A stretch of DNA of 64,000 nt from Candidatus Gastranaerophilales bacterium (lineage in GTDB: Bacteria; Cyanobacteriota; Vampirovibrionia; Gastranaerophilales; Gastranaerophilaceae). Numbering within the stretch: the first letter of the stretch is position 1; each line of letters starts with the position of its first letter. The position numbers and the translations under genes were made by a program. Shown here in pieces: positions 9,835-17,507 of the stretch. The notes beneath the pieces are model-generated. The model did no database searches, was not told the DNA's origin, and was given only the letters and a program-made list of their open reading frames with translations. The stretch covers positions 62,001-126,000 of the forward strand of contig CALUUJ010000002.1 in assembly GCA_944323935.1 (NCBI GenBank), written 5' to 3'.

Positions 9835-11616
9835 ATGGACATATTTTCGATTTTGACATTAATAGGAGGATTGGCATTTTTCCTCTATGGTATATCTATT
9901 ATGTCATCAGGACTTGAAAAAATAGCCGGAGGTAAACTGGAAAAATTATTAAAAAAGATGACCTCAAGCCCAATAAAAGGTTTATTGCTTGGTGCCGGAA
10001 TAACGGCGGTTATTCAATCATCATCAGCAACTACTGTTATGTTAATTGGTCTTGTAAACTCAGGTTTGATGGATTTATCTCAGACAATAAGTGTTATTAT
10101 CGGTACTAACATTGGAACAACAATTACCGCTTGGATATTAAGTTTAAGTGGTATCCAAGAAGGTGCTTCTTTTATACTAAAACTAATGAAACCTGAATCA
10201 TTTACGCCATTACTTGCATTTATAGGTGTATGTATGATTATGGCTGCAAAAAGCAATAAAAATAAAAGTGTAGGTTCTGTAATGGTTGGATTTGCCATAT
10301 TGATGTTCGGGATGGGATTAATGTCAAGTTCTATGGCTCCGTTATCACAGAATGAGGACTTTAGAAATGCGATGATTGCTTTTACAAATCCATTTTTAGG
10401 ATTTATTGTCGGACTTGTTATAACAGTTATTATTCAAAGTTCATCTGCTTCGGTTGGTATTCTGCAAGCCTTGTCTATGGTTGGAGGTGTAACTTGGGGA
10501 GCTGCTATTCCAATAATTTTAGGTCAAAACTTGGGAACTTGTATTTCTGCGGTTCTTGCAAGTATTGGTGTTAGCACAAATGCTAAAAGAGTTGCTGCCG
10601 TTCATGTAATATTTAACTCAATTGGCGCTATTATATTATTACCTTTATTCTATCTCGCAAATGCTATTTTTAAGTTCGCTTTTGTTGATATGGATATAAA
10701 TCCTGTAGGAATTGCCATTGTACATTCAACGTACAATATATTAACAGCTATAATGCTATTCAATTTTATTAAGACTATAGAAAATCTGGCAATTAAATTT
10801 GTACCTGATACAAAGAAAGAAGCAGAGAAGAAAATTTTCTTAGACGAAAGATTATTAAATACACCAACTCTTGCTATATCTGAATGTTTCGTAAAAACGG
10901 TAGAAATGGCTGAAATAGTAAGATACAACTATATAACTTCAACAAAGATGTTAAAAAGTTTCCATAAGAAGAAAGTTGATGAAATACAAGAAAACGAATC
11001 AACTATTGATACATTTGAAGATTATTTATATTCATATCTGATTAAATTATCAGGCAGAGAATTAACAGAAGCAGATAATAATAAAATTTCACAAGTTATG
11101 TTAGCAATTGGAGATTTTGAAAGAATAGGCGATCATGCTACAAATATTTTAAAATATGCTGAAAAACTGAATGATTCAGATAATAAATTTTCTGATGAAG
11201 CTGTTGAGGAGATAAAAACAATAGTAGGTGCAGTATCTGAAATTTATGATATGACATTGGATTGCTATAAAACAGATGATTTAGAACTCGCTCAAAAAAT
11301 TGAACCTTTAGAGGCTGTTATCAAGAAGGGTGTTAAAAGAGCTAAAAATAATCATATTCAAAGATTACAAAACGGTCAATGCAGTGCTGAAAAAAGCTTT
11401 ATGTTCTCTGATTTGTTAAATGACTTGAGAAGAATAGCCGCCCACTGCGGAAATATTGCCACCGGGGTAATTCAATTGCACGACATTACATTGAATAAAC
11501 ACGAATATAACCATAGAAATAAAGATGAGGATATGGAATTCAAAAACAGATACAAAGACTATAAATCAAGATATAAAGTTACGAAGAAAGATAAAGAAGC
11601 AATTGTCGCTAATTAG
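9835..11616 (+). CDS. Na+/phosphate cotransporter (NptA/PNaS family) with PhoU-like C-terminal domain
   Basis: A 593-aa inner-membrane protein. The duplicated PNaS signature is present: VIQSSSATTVM (about 61-71) and IIQSSSASVG (about 199-208), each followed by GTNIGTT- or GQNLGTC-type segments that form the substrate site. About ten hydrophobic helices occupy residues 1-320. From about 340 a soluble helical domain contains paired PhoU-like repeats, including GDFERIGDHATNI, a PhoU metal-binding-like signature. Family knowledge suggests Na-coupled phosphate transport, or export as for E. coli YjbB. It is the first gene of a four-gene operon with 21 nt to the next gene. An upstream terminator-like hairpin may regulate it. 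Confidence 0.92.
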   Translation: MDIFSILTLIGGLAFFLYGISIMSSGLEKIAGGKLEKLLKKMTSSPIKGLLLGAGITAVIQSSSATTVMLIGLVNSGLMDLSQTISVIIGTNIGTTITAWILSLSGIQEGASFILKLMKPESFTPLLAFIGVCMIMAAKSNKNKSVGSVMVGFAILMFGMGLMSSSMAPLSQNEDFRNAMIAFTNPFLGFIVGLVITVIIQSSSASVGILQALSMVGGVTWGAAIPIILGQNLGTCISAVLASIGVSTNAKRVAAVHVIFNSIGAIILLPLFYLANAIFKFAFVDMDINPVGIAIVHSTYNILTAIMLFNFIKTIENLAIKFVPDTKKEAEKKIFLDERLLNTPTLAISECFVKTVEMAEIVRYNYITSTKMLKSFHKKKVDEIQENESTIDTFEDYLYSYLIKLSGRELTEADNNKISQVMLAIGDFERIGDHATNILKYAEKLNDSDNKFSDEAVEEIKTIVGAVSEIYDMTLDCYKTDDLELAQKIEPLEAVIKKGVKRAKNNHIQRLQNGQCSAEKSFMFSDLLNDLRRIAAHCGNIATGVIQLHDITLNKHEYNHRNKDEDMEFKNRYKDYKSRYKVTKKDKEAIVAN

Positions 11617-11637
11617 AATTCATAAAGGATTTTAAAT

Positions 11638-12213
11638 TTGAAAAAAATATTATTAATAATATTACTTATTATTTTGATAATATCAGGAATAATAATGATA
11701 TATGCAAACAAAGGAGAAAAAATGAGCCTTGCTGATAGAAAAGTTTTAATTGCCTATTTCTCTTGGAGTGGTAATACAAAATACATAGCAGAGAAAATTA
11801 ACACAAAAGTAAGGGGCGATATTTTTAGAATAGAAACAAAAATACCATACCCTACCGATTATAATGAAACAGCATACGGAATAGCAAAAAAACAGCATGA
11901 TGAAAATATTCATCCGGAAATAAAAGATAATTGTGACATAAGTAATTATGATGTAATTTTTGTAGGAACGCCGGCTTGGTGGTATACAATGGCCCCGCCT
12001 GTTATGACCTTTCTTGAAAATAATAACTTTGAAGGAAAAATAATTGTTCCTTTTGTGACACACGGAGGAGGTGGAGGTTATAATATAGCAGATGATATGA
12101 AAGAACTTGCCAAAACAGCAACTGTGTTAACACCATTAATTGTATATGGAAAAGGTAATTTGAATACTGATAAAGAAATTGATAATTGGTTGAAGGATAT
12201 TAATTTAAAATAA
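11638..12213 (+). CDS. Membrane-anchored flavodoxin
   Basis: A 191-aa protein. Residues 1-24 are a hydrophobic N-terminal anchor or signal, followed by a flavodoxin domain. The phosphate-binding loop is YFSWSGNTKYIAEKI, which matches the FMN-binding T/S-x-T/S-G-N-T pattern. VGTPAWWYTMAPPVMTFLE is the second FMN loop region, typical of the flavodoxin_4/NAD(P)H-dependent FMN oxidoreductase branch. The start is TTG, with AAAGGA upstream at good spacing. It acts as a redox carrier or FMN-dependent reductase. It sits between the Na/Pi cotransporter and glycosyltransferases in one transcript, so its partner is unclear. The hydrophobic N-terminus suggests an envelope location. Confidence 0.88.
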   Translation: MKKILLIILLIILIISGIIMIYANKGEKMSLADRKVLIAYFSWSGNTKYIAEKINTKVRGDIFRIETKIPYPTDYNETAYGIAKKQHDENIHPEIKDNCDISNYDVIFVGTPAWWYTMAPPVMTFLENNNFEGKIIVPFVTHGGGGGYNIADDMKELAKTATVLTPLIVYGKGNLNTDKEIDNWLKDINLK

Positions 12214-12231
12214 AAAACGAAGGAATATATA

Positions 12232-13074
12232 ATGAAGTCCATGATAACAGAGGATAATACAAAGTCTATAAATAATATTGAATACTCTCCAATTAGTGTA
12301 GTTATTCATACTTATAATAATGAAAAAATAATTCGAAGATGTCTGGAATCTGTCAGGCATTTTGATGAAATTGTTATATGTGATATGTATTCAAATGATA
12401 AGACTATCGAGATAGCAAAAGAATACAACTGTAAAATTGTTTATTACGAGAATATTGGTTGGGCAGATCCTGCTAGAAATTATGCAATTCAACAAGCTTC
12501 TAATGAGTGGGTTCTTGTTGTGGATTCAGATGAAGTAATTCCACAAAATTTGGTGAAATATTTATATGAATTTATATTGAAGTCTGATGACTATAATGCA
12601 ATAAGAATGCCCAGATTAAATTATTGCTGGGGGGAACCGTTAGAATTATTATATCCTGATTCCATTATAAGATTTTTTAAAAAGGATTCTGTTGATTGGC
12701 CACCTTTCGTACATGCTACTCCTCAAATAGATGGAAAAGTATATAATGTTGATCCTAAAAGAAGAGATTTAGCTATTATTCATTACCAAGATTGGACGGT
12801 AAGTAAAATTATAAATTCACTAAATAAATATACAGATTTAGAAGTTGAAAAATTGGTAGAAAATAAAAGGAAAAGAAATATATTTATAGATATAATTAGT
12901 AGCTTTTTCAAAATCTTTGAAAAATTTTTCATAAAGAAAGGCTACAAAAACGGCTTGAAAGGCTTTATAGTATGTGTATTATTTTATGGATTATATAAAT
13001 TTTGCACTGTATGTAAATATTGGGAGTATATGAACGGATATATTTCAATCAAAGGAAAAAATATAAATGATTAA
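12232..13074 (+). CDS. Family 2 glycosyltransferase (WaaE/KdtX-like)
   Basis: A 280-aa GT-A glycosyltransferase. The N-terminal nucleotide-binding strand is SVVIHTYNNEKIIRRCLESV. The acidic substrate/metal motif is VVDSDEVIP (about 103), and IGWADPARNYAI is the WaaE-like segment that precedes it. The C-terminal third is basic and hydrophobic (about 235-265), suggesting membrane association. The best matches I know are LPS inner-core beta-1,4-glucosyltransferase-like WaaE proteins, so a role in LPS core or envelope glycan assembly is likely. It overlaps the next glycosyltransferase by 8 nt, indicating translational coupling. An AAGGA SD precedes the start. Confidence 0.85.
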   Translation: MKSMITEDNTKSINNIEYSPISVVIHTYNNEKIIRRCLESVRHFDEIVICDMYSNDKTIEIAKEYNCKIVYYENIGWADPARNYAIQQASNEWVLVVDSDEVIPQNLVKYLYEFILKSDDYNAIRMPRLNYCWGEPLELLYPDSIIRFFKKDSVDWPPFVHATPQIDGKVYNVDPKRRDLAIIHYQDWTVSKIINSLNKYTDLEVEKLVENKRKRNIFIDIISSFFKIFEKFFIKKGYKNGLKGFIVCVLFYGLYKFCTVCKYWEYMNGYISIKGKNIND

Positions 13075-14143
13075 ATTTGCATTTATCGTAAATCAGCATA
13101 CAGAGTATAGCTTTCCATCTGGAGGAATAAAACTTAATTTCCTTTTAATGAAAGAGTTGACTAGCTTGGGGTATCAAGTGGATGTTTATGCCTCTGAATT
13201 TTATAATATAAATAATGTTTTATCTAATTATTATAAAATGGAAGAATTTGATAATAAAACCCAAAATTATGATTATGTTTTTGCAGAAAAAGGGTTAAAA
13301 AATGCAGATATAACGTATATCCACGATCATAGTAATGTACATAGGTTATCTTCCTTTTTGTCAAAAAAGGCGTTGTTTCTATATAAAATTTTCAAGAGAA
13401 AACAATATAGAAAAAGAATTGAATATGATGAAACTGTTAGAAATAATTTGAAAAATATAAAGAAAATTATAGTTTCTTCTAATATCTTAAAGCAGGATAT
13501 GCACAGAAATTATGATGTTCCGCTTGATAGACTATTTATACTTCCGCCTGCAATAGAATTATATAAAAAGGATTATGTTTATAAACAAAAAGAAAAATTT
13601 ATTTTTGGACTATCTGCTACAGGTTTTGTTCGTAAGGGTGGGTACGTAACATTAAAAGTAATTAAAATGTTAAAGAAAAGAAATAAAAACTTTGTTGTTA
13701 AAATAATATATCCTCAACATAAAAAGAATTTATTTGTAAATTTCTTGGTCCATTTATATGGAATTAAGAATAATGTCGATTTTATTGACTTACAATCAGA
13801 TATTAATAAATTTTATTCTCAAATTGATTGTTTACTTATGCCATCACTTATAGAACCATTCGGAATGGTTGCGATAGAAGCTATGGGAAATTATAAACCT
13901 GTAATTATGACTCATACATCAGGTGCTTGTGATTTAATAAAAAATGCGGAAAATGGTTATATTGTAAAAAATGATAAAAATTTAACGCATAATCTTCTTA
14001 ATAAAATGATTGAAATAATGAATCTGTCTGAAGATGACTATAAAAGAATGTGTGAAAATGCTTATTTTTCTGTGCAAAACTTAACTTGTAAAGATTTTAC
14101 AACTGAATTTTTAAATATTTTGGAATATAACAATAATCAATAA
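13067..14143 (+). CDS. GT-B glycosyltransferase (family 4-like)
   Basis: A 358-aa protein with two Rossmann-like halves. The N-terminus KFAFIVNQHTEYSFPSGG carries the typical Gly-containing acceptor loop. The C-terminal donor domain shows FGLSATGFVRKGG, then PSLIEPFGMVAIEAMG (about 261-276) with the E-x7-E motif of GT4 enzymes, and a following region that contacts the nucleotide sugar. The donor and acceptor cannot be read from sequence. It overlaps the GT2 gene by 8 nt and ends the operon that begins with the Na/Pi transporter. It probably builds LPS or capsule with its neighbour. Confidence 0.87.
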   Translation: MIKFAFIVNQHTEYSFPSGGIKLNFLLMKELTSLGYQVDVYASEFYNINNVLSNYYKMEEFDNKTQNYDYVFAEKGLKNADITYIHDHSNVHRLSSFLSKKALFLYKIFKRKQYRKRIEYDETVRNNLKNIKKIIVSSNILKQDMHRNYDVPLDRLFILPPAIELYKKDYVYKQKEKFIFGLSATGFVRKGGYVTLKVIKMLKKRNKNFVVKIIYPQHKKNLFVNFLVHLYGIKNNVDFIDLQSDINKFYSQIDCLLMPSLIEPFGMVAIEAMGNYKPVIMTHTSGACDLIKNAENGYIVKNDKNLTHNLLNKMIEIMNLSEDDYKRMCENAYFSVQNLTCKDFTTEFLNILEYNNNQ

Positions 14144-14158
14144 TTTTTATCTTTAGGT

Positions 14159-15574
14159 TTAGTTATTCTTTTTTTCTATATTTTTTAAGTGAGCAATTTT
14201 TACCACTACTCCGGTTAACGCAAATAGAGCAATTACGTTAGGTATTACCATTAAATTATTAAACATATCTGTTAATTCCCAAACAAAGTCACTTGAAATT
14301 AGACTTCCCATCATAATAAACGATAACGCGATTATCATATAAATAAATTCTGCGATTTTCGGATGTTTTTTGCCAAATAGATATGTAACATTTACTTTCC
14401 CGAATAAATTCCAGCTTAATATTGTAGAAAAAGCAAAGAAAAACAGACAAATTGCTACAAATATTGCTCCGATTGAATTTCCAAAAATTGTTCCAAATGC
14501 AGTTTGTACCAAATTGGTTTTATTTAATATATTCATTACTGCTTCTGTATAGCCATTAAATAAAGGTCCATCCTTTGTATATAAGGTGGAAATAACAATG
14601 AGTGCATTTAAAGTTAAGATTACAAAAGTATCAACAAATACGCCAATCATAGCGACTGTGCCTTGTGTATGAGGGTCTTTTACACTTGCAAGTGCGTGTG
14701 CGTGAGGAGTTGAACCCATACCTGCTTCATTCGAAAAAAGTCCTCTTTTTGCTCCCTGGCTTATTGCCTGTTTAATTGCATAGCCCAAACTCCCGCCTAA
14801 GATTGCTTGAGGCATAAATGCATATTTAAAAATCATAAAAAAAGTTTCCGGTATATATTTAAGTCTTGCACTTAAAATGATAAGTCCGCCAATAATGAAA
14901 AATAATGCCATAAATGGTACTATTTTTTCTACTACTAATGCAAGTCTTTTGACTCCGCCAATAAAAATAATTCCGCAAACAATGACCAAGAAAATACCTA
15001 TAACAAAAGGTTTTACTCCAAAAGCGGTTTCCATACAGCAAGCTATTGAGTTTGATTGAACCATGCATCCCATAAATCCGAGTGCTAAAATAATTGCAAT
15101 GGCAAAGAAACCGGCTAAAAATTTCCCAAATTTCCCTTTGAAAGCTGTTGTTATATAATATACAGGTCCGCCTTTTATTCGTCCATCATCATCAATTATT
15201 CTCGTTTTAAGTGCTAAAGTAGCTTCCGCATATATTGTTGCCATTCCAAAGAAAGCTATAACCCACATCCAAAAAATAGCCCCAGGCCCTCCAATTAAAA
15301 TAGCTCCTGAAGCTCCAACAATATTACCTGTTCCTACCTGTGCAGCTATTGCTGTTGATAATGCTTGAAACGAAGTCATACTGTGCGGATGGCTTTTATC
15401 AAAAATATTAATTTCTCCAAATAGATTTTTTATACCTTCTTTAAAACATCTTATTTGTACAAATTTTGTTTTAAAACTATACCAAACACCAATACCTACA
15501 AGCATAAATACAAGGATATAATTAGATAAATATTCATTGAACTTTGCTACAAACGGATATAGTATAGCTTCCAT
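14159..15574 (-). CDS. Sodium:alanine/glycine symporter (AGCS family)
   Basis: A 471-aa membrane protein with about ten to eleven helices. The family signature GTGNIVGASGAILIGGPGAIFW lies around residues 81-102, and AISQGAKRGLFSNEAGMGSTPHAHA near 265-290 is the highly conserved AGCS substrate/ion segment. Length and motifs fit AlsT/DagA-type transporters (450-500 aa) that import alanine or glycine with Na+. It is a single-gene unit convergent with the glycosyltransferase operon. Only a weak SD precedes the ATG. Confidence 0.94.
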   Translation of the reverse strand: MEAILYPFVAKFNEYLSNYILVFMLVGIGVWYSFKTKFVQIRCFKEGIKNLFGEINIFDKSHPHSMTSFQALSTAIAAQVGTGNIVGASGAILIGGPGAIFWMWVIAFFGMATIYAEATLALKTRIIDDDGRIKGGPVYYITTAFKGKFGKFLAGFFAIAIILALGFMGCMVQSNSIACCMETAFGVKPFVIGIFLVIVCGIIFIGGVKRLALVVEKIVPFMALFFIIGGLIILSARLKYIPETFFMIFKYAFMPQAILGGSLGYAIKQAISQGAKRGLFSNEAGMGSTPHAHALASVKDPHTQGTVAMIGVFVDTFVILTLNALIVISTLYTKDGPLFNGYTEAVMNILNKTNLVQTAFGTIFGNSIGAIFVAICLFFFAFSTILSWNLFGKVNVTYLFGKKHPKIAEFIYMIIALSFIMMGSLISSDFVWELTDMFNNLMVIPNVIALFALTGVVVKIAHLKNIEKKNN

Positions 15575-15720
15575 TTACTTTTAACCTTTTAACTCTTTCA
15601 ACATAGCAATGTTTATTATACTGAAAAAATGTTAAAATAAAAAATGAACCATATATTTTTTATTTCGTTTGTATAAATAGAAATTATGTTATTACAAAAT
15701 ACAAAGTAAAGGAGATAATT

Positions 15721-16080
15721 ATGACAGACGAAAACAAAAACATAGAAGAAATAAATGAAGAAAAAAAGAGTTCTTATTTATCAGAAGAATTTAAAAAGTT
15801 CATAATAGTTGCGACTGGAAGTTTTGTTGGTGTATTTTTTGCATTGTGCTTGTTTGCTGCATTACATAAACCGCCAATTCCGCCAATGCCAATGCGTTTT
15901 GTTCCAATTCATCAACAACAAATGCATCATTTTGGCAGAAGACCAATGCCACATCATTTAAAAGGGGAACCAAGACATCATGAAATGCACAAAATCCATA
16001 AGCATTTTGAACCTGAAGATGTAAAAAAAATAGAACATAGAAAAATGGATAGAGTTCACCCTCCTAAACCAATTGATTAA
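15721..16080 (+). CDS. Small single-pass membrane protein with His/Met/Pro-rich tail
   Basis: A 119-aa protein with an acidic N-terminus (about 1-28), one transmembrane helix (about 30-48, FIIVATGSFVGVFFALCLFAA), and a C-terminal tail of about 70 residues rich in His (13 by my count), Met, Pro and Lys/Arg, with MHH, PHH and RHH clusters. The charge pattern does not settle topology. The His/Met clusters suggest metal (Ni, Cu or Zn) binding, which is inference. A strong SD (AAAGGAGA) precedes the ATG and a terminator follows directly, so it is a monocistronic real gene. No family recognised. Confidence 0.78.
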   Translation: MTDENKNIEEINEEKKSSYLSEEFKKFIIVATGSFVGVFFALCLFAALHKPPIPPMPMRFVPIHQQQMHHFGRRPMPHHLKGEPRHHEMHKIHKHFEPEDVKKIEHRKMDRVHPPKPID

Positions 16081-16091
16081 ATATAAAAAAT

Positions 16092-16120
16092 AGGCTGAGA
16101 AAAAAACTCAGCCTGTTTTT
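16092..16120 (+). terminator. Bidirectional intrinsic terminator
   Basis: The 8-bp stem AGGCTGAG (16092-16099) and CTCAGCCT (16107-16114) is followed by GTTTTT. An A-run on the left would serve the convergent ADP-ribosyltransferase gene. Confidence 0.88.
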
Positions 16121-16136
16121 ATTTATTGAAATTCTT

Positions 16137-16820
16137 TTATTTAAAGTCATCAATTGGAACTTTTTTATTTAGTAAAATTTTATTATATTCGCCAAAAATT
16201 TCTTGATGTGAGGCAAGTATTGTTTTTGATGGCATTTTAAGAGGTTGTTTTTGTCCTATATATTCTGCTTCTATAATTCTTGTTTGGGGATTATATGATA
16301 AAATCTTAAATTGAGCGTTTCTTGGCAATAAAACTTCTTGCTCTGTTTTCATAAATGACCTTGCATATGAAGGTAATTTTTCATCATCTATAATTACAGA
16401 ATTTCTAGGTATTATAATATGGAAAAGAACACCTTTCTCTCCCATAAATTGTTTTGCAATTGATTTACTTTTAGAGGTAGATACAAATCCTTTGTCTACA
16501 TATATATCTGAATCTAACTTCCCATTTATTAATTGTTCTAACTCTGGATTTAATTTTACGCCTCTATATACTTCTAAAGGAACAGTATTTCTGAGTTTTT
16601 GGGGAAGTGTTTCAAATAATTTATCCAAATTTCTTATATAATTCTCTATAAAAATGTCATCTGTAATACCGTATCGTAAGAAATCATTTATTTTTTCAAA
16701 AAGTCCATTTTTAGTATATTCTTTATAAGAATTAAATGGGCTACTTAAACACCAATTATCGGTGTCACAATTAGTGTTATATTTATTCTTTTTTTCTAAC
16801 TCATAAATATTATTAATCAT
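16137..16820 (-). CDS. ADP-ribosyltransferase of the R-S-E (exoenzyme/VIP2-like) class
   Basis: A 227-aa protein whose second half carries all three ART signatures in order. These are the NAD-binding Arg in VYRGVKL (R86), the S-T-S motif in GFVSTSKSKSIAKQF (S114-T115-S116), and the E-x-E motif in KTEQEVLLP (E160, E162). Spacing fits ADP-ribosyltransferase exoenzymes (C2I/VIP2/Iota family). In that family E-x-E, rather than Q-x-E, is associated with arginine modification. Residues 1-75 are a helical N-terminal region. There is no obvious signal peptide, secretion repeat or immunity gene next to it. It could be a host-directed effector, an antibacterial toxin or a phage-derived modifier. No clear SD. 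Confidence 0.82.
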   Translation of the reverse strand: MINNIYELEKKNKYNTNCDTDNWCLSSPFNSYKEYTKNGLFEKINDFLRYGITDDIFIENYIRNLDKLFETLPQKLRNTVPLEVYRGVKLNPELEQLINGKLDSDIYVDKGFVSTSKSKSIAKQFMGEKGVLFHIIIPRNSVIIDDEKLPSYARSFMKTEQEVLLPRNAQFKILSYNPQTRIIEAEYIGQKQPLKMPSKTILASHQEIFGEYNKILLNKKVPIDDFK

Positions 16821-16873
16821 TATAATTATATAAAATTAAAAATGATATAAAATTGCCAGAGGTTTCCAATAAA

Positions 16874-16902
16874 AAAGACTCGGTCTTATATTCCGAGTCT
16901 TT
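16874..16902 (-). terminator. Intrinsic terminator of the PTPS-like gene
   Basis: The 10-bp stem AAAGACTCGG (16874-16883) and CCGAGTCTTT (16893-16902) has A-rich sequence on its left that gives a minus-strand T-run. It lies just after the minus-strand stop at 16918. Confidence 0.88.
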
Positions 16903-16917
16903 CTTTTATTTTTTATA

Positions 16918-17484
16918 TTAATTCTTTTTATATCCGCATTTTGGACAAACACCACTACTATTTAGTGCAATTCCGCATAAAGGACAACGGTCAATTGTTT
17001 TATTAACTTTGTAATCCTCTGTTGCTGCATTAACTCCGCTGGTAAATGTTATTTTAGAAATGTTTAGTTTATCTTTTAATAATTCGTATACGATTTTTAT
17101 CATTCCTTCAACGGTCATAGTTTCTTTTGTTACAACTAACCTGCAATCAGGATAGGCTGTTGCTAATTCAGTTTTAAATGCTTCGCCTTTCATTGTGTTT
17201 TGTGGTGCACCATTCTTTATCCCTTGTTTTTCATATACTTCAAGTATTGCTGGTAATAATGGGTCATCTTCTCTTAAGATAGTTGCGTGGTCAAAGTTTT
17301 TTAATACTTCCCAAGCAGTTTTTTGAATTTCATTACACGGAAATACCATATTTACCCCCATATTTACAGAGTCTTCAACTTCAATGGTTAAAGTACCTGT
17401 ATGCCCATGTAAATATTGAGCTTCTCCTTTAAAACCGTAAAATCTGTGTGCATACTGCAAGTCAAAAGTTGTTACTGATTTCAT
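16918..17484 (-). CDS. 6-pyruvoyl-tetrahydropterin synthase/QueD-like protein with C-terminal zinc ribbon
   Basis: A 188-aa protein with the T-fold PTPS/QueD pattern. Zinc ligands are H13 in QYAHRF, and H26 and H28 in LHGHTG. FDHATIL supplies the catalytic Asp/His pair, and TVEGM supplies the late Glu. The usual catalytic Cys, four residues before HGH, is Ala22 here. The C-terminal 30 residues form an extra CPLCG...CPKCG zinc ribbon that standard 120-aa QueD enzymes lack. The role in 7-deazaguanine (queuosine) or another pterin pathway is therefore uncertain. Strong SD (AAGGAGA). It lies 23 nt downstream of the sulfur oxidoreductase gene on the same strand. Confidence 0.82.
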   Translation of the reverse strand: MKSVTTFDLQYAHRFYGFKGEAQYLHGHTGTLTIEVEDSVNMGVNMVFPCNEIQKTAWEVLKNFDHATILREDDPLLPAILEVYEKQGIKNGAPQNTMKGEAFKTELATAYPDCRLVVTKETMTVEGMIKIVYELLKDKLNISKITFTSGVNAATEDYKVNKTIDRCPLCGIALNSSGVCPKCGYKKN

Positions 17485-17507
17485 AATTTTTCTCCTTTTC
17501 CTTATTT

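Noticed and set aside
14859..15068. ORF on the same strand as the alanine symporter, in another frame
   Set aside because: It lies wholly inside the AGCS coding region, lacks an SD and its product is unlike any family; it is a frame shadow.
16137..16820. Toxin-antitoxin pair reading of the ADP-ribosyltransferase locus
   Set aside because: The neighbours are a terminator-flanked His-rich gene and a PTPS-like gene; no small antitoxin or macrodomain/ADP-ribosylglycohydrolase gene is adjacent.
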